Both the position numbers and the translations under genes were made by a program. From contig NC_091185.1 in assembly GCF_040958095.1 (NCBI RefSeq), positions 19,386,218-19,450,217 on the forward strand: 64,000 bases of DNA. The letters run 5' to 3'. Below are positions 34,117 to 45,524 of the stretch, piece after piece (the first letter of the stretch is position 1; each line of letters begins with the position of its first letter). The stretch comes from Procambarus clarkii. Its lineage: Eukaryota; Arthropoda; Malacostraca; Decapoda; Cambaridae. The notes beneath the pieces are model-generated. The model was not told the DNA's origin, did not search any database, and saw only the letters and a list, made by a program, of their open reading frames with translations.

Positions 34117-35118
34117 TGTTACGAACCCGGATCCAGGGTCCGAGCACGGAGCAGTAACGACCACGCCATCTGTGGGTCAGCTCCCGAAACCCCCGCCAAA
34201 CGGACGACGAATACCGGCCATAAGGGCCAGTTTCCAGTCCTGTTCAGCGCTCCACACAGCCGTTGCTGACCTCTGGTGAGGTGGTGCTCAGACTACAACG
34301 CCATCTATGAAGTGGATGTGTCGGGCGTTTGTGTCTGAGCCTGTAAGTGAGGTGTTTTAGTGTCCCAGTTATTGATGACGTGTCTGCTTACAGAGTCGAC
34401 CTGGGACTGCAGTGATGGGGGTTGAGTCAGTCTACCCGAGGCAGCCAGTCTCCATACCTTGAACTTTGCTGCAGCAGTTGTGAAGTCGTCCCCCTGGAAG
34501 AACACTGTGGTGTGTTAGTCTGCCAGTGACGTAGCAGTAAAAGGATTACCCGGGACCGACTGTTGGAGACGATCATCCACTGGGGTATTGAGGACAGGAG
34601 CGTGATTTGTGGTGTCACACGAGGCTCCTGTCTAGGGCGTACCCCTTATATCGTTCGTGGAGTGGCCTGACCAGCCTTGCTGTTCCGGAACCTGCCAGCA
34701 GACCAGCTGGACGTGTGGTTGACGGCCTCCATGGCGGTGCCCCCAGTGGACCTGTGATTTGGCTGACCTGTGGCCAGGGTAGGCTCAGCTTCTCAGAAGG
34801 ATTCGTTGTGAGGCCACGAAGAAGCACCAAGGACTTAGCACCGAGCGTCTGGATCCAGAGTCTTCAGCAGAAGACCACGATTGTGGATTAATCCCCTTGT
34901 ATAGTGTTAATACCCCTCCCCCTGTGTACTCTTTTTATATATTTATTTGGTGATGGTAATTATAGTCTTAAGTTCTTAACTTTCTTTCCCTTCACCCTTT
35001 AAGTTATTTGCGTCACGGATCACATCCCTTGAAAGCCACTACTGGCTTGGGGTCGGATATAACTTCCTCTAACAACATCAGAGTAAGAACCCCGTTGCGT
35101 CCCGAGAGGGCCGTAACA
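34117..35118. mobile_element. Solo LTR, 1002 bp
   Basis: It begins TGTTACG and ends CGTAACA (perfect 7-bp terminal inverted repeat, TG...CA) between exact CCGTC duplications inside a SINE. Internal sequence is GC-rich at the left and AT-rich near 34920-34990 (TTTTTATATATTTATT). It has no long ORF and no second copy in the window. This is the product expected from LTR-LTR recombination of a full element. The family is not identified, and it is unrelated in sequence to elements A-C. Confidence 0.85.
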
Positions 35119-35175
35119 CCGTCGCTCTATCATATCATTCAACCCAAGTGGTTGGACTAGTGGTGCAGAAAGTGA
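35119..35175 (-). repeat. tRNA-derived SINE, A-box half
   Basis: The minus strand reads ACCACTTGGGTTGAATGATA then TGATAGAGCGACGG, an A-box-like tRNA 5' half. It begins with the CCGTC target duplication and completes the SINE interrupted at 34116. Confidence 0.65.
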
Positions 35176-36359
35176 TAAGAGAAAGGAACTTTTTATAGTT
35201 TCCACAGGTGTGAGTATTCACATGTTAGAAATATTATGTTAAATTTTGAAATTTGGCTAAATAAATTGAGATTGTGTTTTTTTTGTCATAAGGTGATGTA
35301 CCTTGTTATATACTATGGTCTTGATTTCTTGCATGTTTCTGAGATGTTGAATATGTACTTGCATTTTAGTGGGCTTAAACTTTTTTCATGTTGGGTTTTA
35401 GGTTGTACTCTTGTAATTATGACGATTGTTGCCAACTTTTCTATGATAGCCTCCTTGCCGTTTCCAGTACTAACTTCTCTACTACCTTTTAGCAAAAATG
35501 AAATTAATCTTCAATTAATTAATTTTTTCTGGGAAGAGAAGGCATGTTACGAACCAGGAAATTACTTTGCTCTCACAGATAGATTTACATATTTTATATA
35601 TATTTGTATGCTGCTATATTATGTTTATGATAGGATGTGGCAGTATTGAATAGTGTATGAGAGAGCAGGAGCTAGCCTGAACGGGTCTATATCAGATAAC
35701 ATTTTTTCGTGTGAGAGAGAGGACTTGTGTCCATCGATTGGTTATGTTGACAGTCTGTGTATTTTTAGAATGCTATTATATTTCTTAATTAAACTTTATA
35801 TTATGGTTAATAGTATGGCAGAATGTGTAATACTATAACAGGGTGATTGCATCTGTTTGAGAGTGGTTACTTCCATATGTAGTGTATTAGTCAAGAGTTA
35901 GATGCTTGGTAACCCTGTGAGTGAGAGAGGGAGTGTGTACATGCTAGCAGCGTGTGGCCTCAGACGCTGGTGGGAGATGGTGCTGGAAATATCTCTTTTT
36001 ATTAAGTTAAGTCGGATATTCTTTTGTTCTTTTCCTTGATTTGATAAACGTATCTGTGTATACAAGATGCCCTATGATTGAGCCATAATCTTATGTTTAT
36101 ATATATTACGTCGAGTGTCATAACTGGAGTGGAGATAATTTTTGTCAGATGTAAGAATGTATTAATATTATAAGTTTATACTTTTACTTGTGTTTGTGTC
36201 CCTCTCTTAGTAACTTACTGGTGATTGTATTGTTGCATCACAGGGATTTTAGAATTATACCACTGGAAATAGTAAAACGTGTTAGGCCTGAATATAAAGT
36301 TATTCCTGTGTCAGGTACGAGCCAAGTTAAAAAACGGGGTGTGTAACATAATCTTCCCC
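35176..36359. other. AT-rich non-coding stretch
   Basis: One plus frame of 137 codons (35236-35649) is rich in Leu, Phe, Tyr and Ile, as expected of AT-rich DNA. It shows no domain and no paired signals. Nothing else is recognised. Confidence 0.3.
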
Positions 36360-37556
36360 CCCAAAAAAGCAGAAATCAGAGGACTTGCATACTGAAAGGG
36401 AAATTATGAGGAGATGAGAAAATACAAAGAACTCAGAACTAAGTCCATACAAGACATGATGGACTATGTCACCCAAAAGTGTCAGGAGGTACTAAACAGG
36501 TTTATCCGGACCCAAAAGAAAAAAATGAGAAGCAAAGGAAGAATCCGTGGTTTAATAAGGCATGTATGGAAGCAAAGGAACTGAACAAATGGGTGTGGAG
36601 GACCTTCGGAAATAACAGAACACCAGAAAGCAGAGAGAGAGAGATACCAGAGAACCAGGAATGAGTATGTCAGTGTGAGAAGAGAAGCAGAGTGACAGTA
36701 TGAAAATAATATAGCAAATAAAGCCAAGACCGAACCGAAACTTCTCCAAAGTCACATCGGGAAGAAAACAAAAGTGAAAGTACAGGTGATGAAACCTAGA
36801 ACGGGTGAGGACCGGTACACGGAGAATGACAAAAAGGTGTGTGAAGGACTCAACAAGAAATTTCATGAGGTCTTCACAATTGAAGAAGGTAACGTCCTTG
36901 AGGTAGAAGAGGTGGCAGTAAACCTGGCGGCCTTGGAAGAGTTCAAAATGACAAGAGATCAAGTTAAGAGGCATGTGTTGGATCTGGACATGAGAAAAGC
37001 TGTTGGTCCAGACGGAATCTCACTGTGGGTACCGAAAGAGTGAAGAAGTACAATGTTTGCTGATAATGCAAAACTCTGAGAAGGATTAAGACAGAGGACA
37101 GCATGTGGCTTCAAGAAGACCTGGACAAACAGAAGGATTTGTCAAACAAATAGCTGTTAGAGTTCAACCAGAGCAAATGTAATGTAATTAAAATAGGTGT
37201 AGAGAACAGGGTGTCCAGATACAAAGTACAATTTGGGAGGAAATTCTTCTAGAAGCAGATAAAAATACCTGTGTTGATATCACGCCAGACCTGTACTCCG
37301 AAGCCCATATCAAGAGGATAACAAGAGCGGCATATGCCAGGTTGGCCAAAACAAGAACAGCCTTTAGAAACTTGTGTAAGAAACCATTCAGAACCTTGTA
37401 TTCCACATTTGTCAGACCAATGCTGATGTACGCAGCTCCAACATGGAGTCCATATCTCGCCAAGTATAAGAGTAAATTGGAGAAGGTACAGAGGTTTGCC
37501 ACCAGACTAGTACCCAAACTTAGGAGTATGAGCTACGAGGTCCTGTTGTCAGCAAC
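36360..37556 (+). pseudogene. Non-LTR retrotransposon D: RT fragments with internal deletion
   Basis: The plus strand, in shifting frames, reads NPWFNKACMEAKELNKWVWR, YENNIANKAKTEPKLLQSHI, MTRDQVKRHVLDLDMRKAVG and PDGISLWVPKE (to 37043). It then jumps directly to FADNAKL (37056-37067) and DSMWLQEDLDKQKDLSNK. It ends with TAFRNLCKKPFRTLYSTFVR and LEKVQRFATRLVPKLRSMSY. Most of the RT palm (several hundred residues) is missing between 37043 and 37050. The catalytic FADD has become FADN. The C-terminus is cut at 37556 where element F begins. It is a CR1/Jockey-like family common in decapods as I recall. Confidence 0.8.
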
Positions 37557-37977
37557 AGGACCCCAAGGTCCCCAAATCTGTTGGTATTACAAATGGGCTA
37601 CCTGTAAGCATGGGGAATCGGGAAGAACAAATGGAACATGTAAATACGATCACCCTAGAAAGTGCAGAAACCTCCTCAATACAGGTAAATGTACCAAAAG
37701 CTGTGAATTCTTTCACCCAGAAATTTGCAAGAACTCTTTGGACAGGAAAGAGTGCTTCAATGCTGAATGTCCAGCTTTCCATAAAAGAGGTACCAGGCGA
37801 ATAAAACCGACAGACTACCACTATGAAAACAGCCAATACTCCATCGACCGGGATAATTTTTTAGCAAGAGGAAGAGGAGAAGAATGGCTCAAAGTGACCA
37901 GACTCTACCACCAACTCGGTCAAATGCTAGAGAGGACACAAACACAGTGGCCTCCTTACCAGAGCCTCAGATATTAA
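37557..37977 (+). pseudogene. ORF1 of element F, C-terminal part with CCCH zinc fingers
   Basis: In frame it reads ICWYYKWATCKHGESGRTNG, CKYDHPRKC, CTKSCEFFHPEICKN and CFNAECPAFHKRG. These are three consecutive CCCH-like fingers, a nucleic-acid-binding module seen in ORF1 of some crustacean non-LTR elements. The N-terminal part is missing because the element is truncated at 37556; an upstream frame continues only by chance into element D. Its stop at 37977 lies 94 bases beyond the ATG of ORF2 (37884), in a different frame, so the two ORFs overlap. Confidence 0.75.
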
Positions 37978-40900
37978 CACCAATTAAAGCATCCAGCACT
38001 TCCACTAACACGATAACATCATTTATATTTGCCAACATCCAGGGTATAAAAACACGCAAATTCAACAAAGTTCACTTTATAGATGGTCTCCTTCATGAGG
38101 TAAATGCAGTGTTTGCAGCTCTAACGGAAACTCACACAAAGGACCACCTTGATGGTGAAATATGGATCTCAGAGTACAATCTTTTCAGATGTGATAGGAA
38201 ACACCGGCTGCAGGGTGGGGTCAGCCTCTACATCAAAGACACACTCATCTGTACTGAGCTGCTAAACACCTCAAATGATATGGTGGAAGTGCTGATAGTC
38301 AAAATAGAGATCCTAAATGTAGTTGTTGTCCTTGTATATAAGTCACCGGAGGCAAACCCTCAGCAGTTTAAAGACCAACTAATGAAAATAGAACACTGCT
38401 TGGAAAACCTCACAAATCCAGCTCCGAACATCATCCTGCTTGGAGACTTCAACCTACGGCACCTGAAATGGAAGCACCTGGCTAATACAGTAATATCAGA
38501 AAGAATACCAGGAAGTAGCCTATATGAACAGGCACATGCAAATGACCTGCTACGGATGTGCGACAGGTTTGCCTTAAACCAGCAAATAGTAAAACCAACT
38601 AGGAAGGAAAATACGCTGGACCTCATTTTCACTAATAATGATGAATTGATCGGGAACATAATGATTACAAATACCTGTTACTCAGATCACAACTTAATTG
38701 AAGTTCTGACAACCATGGGGAATGGAACTTCAAAACCAGTCCAGATTCCCGGTGGAGGAGATTTCAGCAAATTCAACTTCAATAATAAACAGATAAACTG
38801 GGAGCGAATAAACCAGGACTTCACAGAAATAAACTGGGAAGAACAGCTAGAAAATGCAAACCTGAACCAGTGCCTGGAAAAAATAAGCTCAGTAGCACTA
38901 GAAATATGTTCAAACCGAAAACCCCTAAGAAAAAAGAGGAAGAGATGCAGATTGAAACGGGAACGTCGTTCCCTATATAGGCGAAGAAAACGAATCGCGG
39001 AACAACTTGAGAGTCGCACCCTATCTCAAGAACGGCGAATAAGGTTAGGTAGAGAAATAGAAACAATTGAACTCAAGCTACAAGAATCATACAAAACCCA
39101 GGAGAGGCAAAGAGAGCAAAAGGCCATCAGTGAAATAGAGAGAAATCCGAAATATTTTTTCTCCTATGCAAAATCAAGATCAAAAACCACATCTAGTATC
39201 GGGCCCCTGCGAAAGGGAGATGAAACTTTCACCGATGACAACAAAGAAATGAGCGAGTTACTGAGGAAGCAGTACGACTCTGTTTTCAGCGAGCCATTAA
39301 ACGCACTAAAGATTGATAACCCAAATGAATTTTTCATGGATATGATACCGACATCAAATCATATATCAGACGTCGCCCTATTCCCACTAGATTTTGAAGA
39401 AGCCATAAACAGTATGCCTATGCACTCTGCACCAGGCCCGGATTCTTGGAACTCCATATTCATCATGAACTGTAAAAAACCACTATCGCAGGCCCTTCAC
39501 ATTCTGTGGAGACAAAGCCTAGATACTGGCGTTATCCCTGACATACTAAAAACAGCAGAGATAGCACCACTCCATAAAGGAGGAAATAAGGCAGAGGCAA
39601 AAAATTACAGACCGATAGCATTAACATCGCACATCATAAAAAATTTTGAGAGAGTGCTAAGAAGTAAGATCACAAAATACATGGAATCACAGCATCTCCA
39701 TAGCCCCGACAACATGGTTTCAGAACAGGGCGCTCTTGCCTGTCGCAGTTGCTGGACCACTATGATATGGCATTAGATGCTATGGAAGACAAACAAAACG
39801 CTGATGTAATTTACACAAATTTCGCAAAAGCTTTTGATAAATGTGACCATGGTGTTATTGCACATAAAATGCGTTCAAAAGGAATTACCGGGAAAATAGG
39901 CAGATGGATCTGCAATTTCCTGACTAACAGAACCCAATGTGTAATAGTCAACAAAATAAATTCCAGCCCATCAACCGTGAAGAGCTCAGTCCCCCAGGGT
40001 ACTGTGCTTGCTCCAGTACTTTTTCTCATCCTCATATCGGACATAGACAAGAACACAACCTTTAGCACTGTATCATCCTTTGCAGTTGACACTAGGATTT
40101 TCATGAGAGTTGGCAACATAGAGGACACGGCAAACCTCCAATCAGATGTAGATCAGGTCTTTCTATGGGCTACAGAAAATAATATGGTGTTTAACGAGGA
40201 TAAGTTCCAGCTTATGCGCTACGGAAAAATTGAAAATATAAAAACAGAAACCGCGTACAAAACTCAGGCAAATCATAACATAGAACGAAAAGGCAATGTA
40301 AAGGATCTGGGTGTACTCATGTCGGAAGACCTTACCTTTAAAGAACACAATAAAGTAGCCGTCACAACTGCAAGAAAAATGACAGGTTGGATAACAAGAA
40401 CTTTTCACACTAGAGATGCTATACCGATGATGATACTTTTCAAAACACTTGTGCTCTCTAGAGTGGAGTACTGCTGCACAATGACAGCCCCTTTCAAAGC
40501 TAGAGAAATTGCTGACCTGGAGAGCGTGCAGAGATCCTTTACTGTTAGAATCCACTCAGTAAAACATCTAAATTACTGAGACCGACTAAAGAGCCTAAAT
40601 CTGTACTCCCTTGAGCGCAGGCGGGAGAGATACATAATAATTTACCCGTGGACAATAATTGAGGGGCTGGTCCCAAACCTGCACACAGAAATAACATCAC
40701 ATGAGACCAGAAGACATGGCAGGATGTGCAGAATACCCCCGTTGAAAAGCAGAGGAGCAACAGGTACTCTGAGAGAGAACTCTATCAACATCAGAGGCCC
40801 GAGACTGTTCAACACGCTTCCACTACACATAAGGGGCATAACTGGCCGACCCTTCACAGTGTTCAAGAGAGAACTGGATAAGCACCTACAAAGGATATCT

Positions 40901-41014
40901 GCTCAACCAGGCTGTGACTCATACGTCAGGCTGCAGGCAGCCGCGTCTAACAGCCTGGTTGATCAGTCCAGCAACCAGGAGGCCTGGTCGACGACCGGGC
41001 CGCGGGGACGCTAA
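37884..41014 (+). pseudogene. ORF2 of element F: endonuclease-reverse transcriptase, disrupted
   Basis: The ATG at 37884 opens 610 intact codons. An APE-type endonuclease (about residues 45-275) shows NIQG (51), ETH (82), GGVSLYIKD (111), GDFN (187-190), LDLIFTN (245) and SDHN (267). A basic linker follows. The RT starts near residue 470, with APGPDSWN, PLHKGG and NYRPIALTS. A frameshift near 39710 moves the RT to another frame, which resumes HGFRTGRSCLSQLLDHYDM (from 39713). It continues with FAKAFDKCDHG, SSVPQGTVLAPVLFL and a mutated catalytic FAVD (GTT at 40085-40087 in place of the usual Asp). A TGA at 40577-40579 interrupts before DRLKSLNLYSLERRRERY; the frame then stays open to TAA 41014. 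There are three independent lesions, so it is inactive. Confidence 0.85.
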
Positions 41015-41049
41015 GCCCCGGAAGCACCTCAAGGTAACCTCAAGGTAAG

Positions 41050-41150
41050 GTAGTCAGCTATCACGGGCGCCTTCCTGGGGGTGGAGGCCTGGTCAAGGAC
41101 CGGGCCGCGAAGTCACTAAAGCCTCGAAATCAACTCAAGATAACCTCAAG
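41050..41150 (+). mobile_element. Second 3'-end fragment of an F-like non-LTR element
   Basis: GTGGAGGCCTGGTCAAGGAC with CGGGCCGC, and the terminal AACTCAAGATAACCTCAAGA, are diverged versions of 40977-41049. Only the last hundred bases of the second element are present. It is joined to the tail of the first on one side and to the minisatellite on the other. Confidence 0.75.
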
Positions 41151-42365
41151 ACGAGACAACAGGACACGTAGCGTCATTACTACTACAGTTGTCAACAACA
41201 GGACACGTAGCGCCACTACTACTACTACCGTAGTCTACAACAGAACATGTAGCGTCACTACTACTACTACTGTTGTCATCAACAGGTCTTGTAGCGTCAC
41301 TACTAATACTGTTGTCTACAACAGGACACATAGCACCACTCTACTACTGTTGTCATCAGCAGGACATGTAGTGCCACTACTTCTACTATTGTTGTCATCA
41401 ACAGGACACGTAGCGTCACTACTACTACTGTTGTCATCAACAGGACACGTAGCGTCACTACTACTACTACTGTTTTCTACAACAGAACACGTAGCGTCAC
41501 TACTACTACTGATGACATCAACAGGACACATAGCATCACTCCTGCTAGTGTTATCTATAACAGAACACGTAGCTTCACTACTACTACTACTGTTGTCAAC
41601 AACAGGACACGTAGCACCTCTTCTACTACTGTTTCAACAACAGGACACGTAGCACTACTGCTACTACTGCAACTGTTGTCAACAACAGGACACGTAGCAC
41701 TACTACTACTACTATTATCAACATTGGACAAATAGCGCCACTACTACTACTGTTCTCAACAATAGGACACGTAGCACTCCTACTACTACTGTTGTCAAAA
41801 TTGGACACGTAACGCCACTACTAGTATTGTTGTCAACAATAGGACACGTAGCGCCACTACTACTCCTATTGTCAACAACAGGACATGTAGCACCACTACT
41901 ATTACTGTTGTCAACAAAAGGACACGTAGCGCCACTACTACTACTGATGACATCAACAGGACACATAGCATCACTCCTGCTAGTGTTATCTATAACAGGA
42001 CACGTAGCTTCACTACTACTACTGTTGTCATCAACAGAACACGTAGCGTCACTACTACTACTACTGTTGTCAACAACAGGACACGTAGCACTACTACTAC
42101 TACTATTATATACATTGGACAAATAGCGCCACTACTACTACTGTTCTCAACAACAGGACACATAGCATCACTCCTGCTAGTGTTATCTATAACAGGACAC
42201 GTAGCTTCACTTCTACTACTGTTGTCATCAACAGAACACGTAGCGTCACTACTACTACTACTGTTGTCAACAACAGGACACGTAGCACCACTACTACTAC
42301 TGTTGTCAACAATAGGACATGTGGCACTCCTACTACTACTGTTATGGCACTCCTATTACAGAACT
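41151..42365. repeat. 36/39-bp minisatellite, left block
   Basis: Units of the form GTTGTCAACAACAGGACACG plus TAGCGCCACTACTACTACT, 36 or 39 bases long according to the number of CTA triplets. About 32 units. The units interchange GTCAACAACAGG with GTCATCAACAGG and GTCTACAACAGA variants. Because the periods are multiples of three, frames on both strands stay open. The block ends degenerately at the truncated LTR of element C. Confidence 0.95.
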
Positions 42366-42985
42366 GTACTGTAAGTACAGTTCTGCCTCCTTCCGGCTCT
42401 GCACGTGTCCGCGTACCGACTGTCTACCGACTGCAGGGGATGGCGTCCCTCCTACCCACGCCGAGTCGACGTTCATAACACAAATTATTGTCTTGAACAT
42501 TAATATTTCTCGCATTCGCGCTTGAAACTCTAAAGACTGGACGGGTTTATTATTTAGAGGAACGAAATATTATTATTTAACTATTTAAGAATAGTAAATA
42601 TATAAGGGAGAGGAATTAATGTCTTCCCATGGCATTCATTGATGACGTTAACACTATCGCGAGGTAGACGGTATAATTCTAACGCTCTATTCGGCTTTTA
42701 GTTAGAGAACAATTCGTCTGCAATCAGTTGTCATACAGAATGCTTTAATTATGGAGAATCGTATTTAATTCTCACACAAATTTAATATAATGTGTTTTAC
42801 TGTAAAGAAATCTGACGCAATACTGGCGTCAGGTGACGTGAGAATTCTAGCCTTATGCACAGATGAATTATTAGTACAGGAGAATTCTACGAGTTGTTAA
42901 TTTTACTTACTACAATATTAAGTATGGTTAGTAATAAGTAATGAGAATACAACAATGCTGTATTCGATGTTGGAAATATCCAGCA
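42366..42985 (-). mobile_element. 3' LTR of BEL-like element C, truncated
   Basis: It repeats 55671-56290 base for base in length (620) with few differences, in the same orientation. On the minus strand it starts TGCTGGATATTTCC at 42985 and is cut at 42366, where about 990 bases of the full 1610-bp LTR are missing. The cut abuts the minisatellite. At the break AGAACTGTACT (42360-42370) and AGTACAGTTCT (42374-42384) form an 11-bp perfect inverted repeat. Confidence 0.8.
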
Positions 42986-44454
42986 TAACTCCGGGGGGGG
43001 GATTCCCAGGGTCGCAGTGTACTGTGTTGTACTGACCTATCCCGAAGTGATATTAAGATTAATACATTAGTATGTTAGTATGTTAGTATGTTAGTACACA
43101 CATAACGAACGTCCCGGATTTATCAAGGACTTACAAGAACTTGAGTCTTGCTATTTACATGTCAACTGAAACATGTTGTTTGTAGCCTACACAATATTTA
43201 TAGTATTCAACTCTCGCAATTTAAACTAACAGAATCTACGGTGATGCGATATCCTGGGCCATAGTGACATGTAATGTTTTGTTACGTGATATCACATCGT
43301 AGCATCATCACAGTTTTCTCAGTGGGAGGTGAAGGAAATTACTCTTGTTCAGAGTTGTAATAGGCTTGCAGTTTCCCTTAGTGGAAACATGCATGAAATA
43401 TTGAAACATTAAATGATTAAGTTATCGGTAATCAGGAACACTCTAAAGCTCACAATAAACTCAACAACTAGGGTCGCAGTGACATGTAATGGTGTATTAC
43501 GTAGCTGCTGAATCGTAGGTAAACTCAGAATAAGTTCCTAAGAACTGATAACACTATTGTATGATTATACAGTAAAGTGTTATTAGTCATTTAAGATCAA
43601 GGAGACTATGACACTACAGTAAGGTCACTGTCTAGGGTCGCTGTGACTTGTAACTATTGAGTTACTAGACAATAACATCACGCAGCATCATGATCACCTC
43701 AAATTCAAATGAGGAAATTTAATTAAATGTGCACTGCCGTGCAGTAGTCATGCTGACTGATGGTACAACTAATTTGCTAACTAGCTAAAATAATAGAAAG
43801 TTAGAGAACTGAAAAGTTTATTCATTAAATCAAGGAAAATTCTGAGTCGACAGTGAGATTAGTAGCCTAGTCATTCTGACTTATGAGCTAATTAAATGGC
43901 AGCTCATAGGCTTGACACTGTAAACTGGTTAGTACGAAATCACCTTTACATGAATTTGAGTTTATTAAATCAGTCTCTATAAGTATAGTCAACTGTAATT
44001 AATGGTGAGTACAGATTAGGCTAGTACTCAGTTGACACTACTAAAGTCTCTAAACCTACCTAAATAAATGGTTTGAATTTCTAACCTACCTAAGTAAGGG
44101 ACTAAGCTAAATGTGAGCAAAAATGTACACAAATTAACATGGTGAGCAGTATTGAGCTCATTAACAGGTCGAGCTATATTAAACTCGTGAACATGGTGAG
44201 CTGTATTGAGCTCGTCAGCAGTGCTGACAGGGTGAGTTACAGTGAACTCGTCAACAGTGTTGACAAAGTGAGCTACATTGAGCTCGTTAGCTGGTGCTAA
44301 CAGGGTGAGCTGCATGGAGCTCGTTAGCTAGTGCTAACAGGGTGAGTTGCAGTGAACTCGTCAACAGTGTTGACAGGGTGAGCTACAGTGAGCTCGTTCG
44401 CTGGTGCTAACAGGGTGAGCTGCATGGAGCTCGTTAGCTGGTGCTAACAGAGTG
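42986..44454 (-). other. 3' untranslated region of element C, distal part
   Basis: No ORF. A motif GGGTCGC-A/T-GTGAC-A/T-TGTAA recurs at about 43008, 43261 (diverged), 43471 and 43635, roughly 160-230 bases apart. A C-rich (minus) run at 42992-43000 is next to the LTR. The hairpin array begins at about 44138. Confidence 0.6.
44138..44454. repeat. Tandem hairpin array (36-37 bp units), left part
   Basis: About nine units of GGGTGAGCTACATTGAGCTC plus GTTAGCTGGTGCTAACA and variants. Each unit has two short inverted repeats (GAGCT/AGCTC and GTTAGC/GCTAAC). The variants change both arms together. The array is interrupted by element B and continues at 50086. Confidence 0.9.
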
Positions 44455-45446
44455 TGTCGGAAAATCCGACACCATTTAATATATCATACAGACAGATAAT
44501 AATTGCTGCTGTATTACCAACAAGTTACCCATGGAAAACGTAACTTGTAGTGGAATTACCGTCTAAAGAAAACGGGATATCATCACCACATACCATTATA
44601 AATTCACCAGCTATTCTGCTGGGAATTATTCTTAAATACATTAGTCTTTGGACTTTACCATCATAAACCATCTCATATAAATTAACTTAATTATCAATAT
44701 TAAAGTAGAGTAAATGTGACCCTTCTATCACTTTCTGTCATGTGGACAATGTAAGCCAGGCGTCAGGGAGGAAGGAGGGCAGCCATTGTTGATACTAGAC
44801 CAGAGGCTCACGGGAGCAAATGCGGCTCCTGTTAATTTTACTTGGACGTAGTGTTATGGAAACCAAGGGTGTACCATTTTCAACACGCTGTCAACAAATC
44901 AAGTTAAGTGTTCTTTCCGAAACCCGTTTATTTTCATTTATGGCCATTAATGTCATTATATAGGGTGAGCCGGTTAGAGCACGTGGGAGCCTCAAACTAA
45001 AGGTAATTAAGCCAGGTCTTTAAGGTTCCATGTATAGTGTTTTCTCTGATATAGCTTGTCATATATAGAACCTGGCTTCACAGCTAGCGCCCTTTTGACA
45101 GGTCAAGACGAGGAAGCAAGATTTTGTGCACCAGTTACTGGGTGATGGAAGCTACCTCAAAGAGGATAATTTGGTGTCTACACCCTAGTTATACCTGGTG
45201 GACTAACCTGCTGTACTATAAGATAAGGAACCTTTTCAATGTATGTAGTTAATACTGTAGTTTGATTGGCTGCATATATATTAATTTAATAAACCCCCCC
45301 TAATGTGTAGAAGATCGATTTGTGAGATTATTGCAGAAATACAGTCCACTTATCATTATACAAATTGCTATCGAAGTATATAAATTAACGTAAATATAAA
45401 TTCATATAAATTAAATAAATATAAATCTCACAGGTCGGTTCCCACA
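44455..45446 (+). mobile_element. 5' LTR of BEL-like element B (992 bp)
   Basis: It starts TGTCGGAAAATCCGACA and ends GGTTCCCACA. It matches 49074-50085 almost throughout, apart from a replaced segment at about 44961-45003. Flanks are GAGTG on the left and GGGTG on the right of the element, a 5-bp duplication with one difference. Promoter and polyadenylation signals were not resolved. Confidence 0.93.
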
Positions 45447-45449
45447 ATA

Positions 45450-45524
45450 TTTGGTCATCTTCGAACCGGATGACGGATTATTTGATCCTTTGAACCCACA
45501 TTTGGTCATCTTAGTACCGGATGA
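45450..45524 (+). promoter_or_regulatory. Primer-binding motif of element B, duplicated
   Basis: Three bases after the LTR, TTTGGTCATCTTCGAACCGG (45450) resembles the sequence after the 5' LTR of many Pao/BEL elements as I remember them. It recurs at 45501 as TTTGGTCATCTTAGTACCGG. Element C has TTATGGTCCTTCGAACCGG at the equivalent site (minus, 54680). The TGG start fits a tRNA 3' CCA primer; the tRNA is not identified. Confidence 0.5.

Larger units (their letters stand above)
37557..41049 (+). mobile_element. Non-LTR retrotransposon F (CCCH ORF1, APE endonuclease, RT)
   Basis: 5'-truncated in ORF1 and joined to element D. It contains the ORF1 zinc-finger tail, an overlapping ORF2 with endonuclease and RT, a stop TAA at 41012-41014 and a short 3' tail built on CTCAAGGTAACCTCAAGGTA. 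The 3' UTR is only about 35 bases. A second, incomplete copy of such a 3' end follows directly (41050-41150). Confidence 0.85.

Noticed and set aside
35236-35649. 137-codon hydrophobic ORF
   Set aside because: AT-rich composition and no conserved motif; a real gene is not supported.
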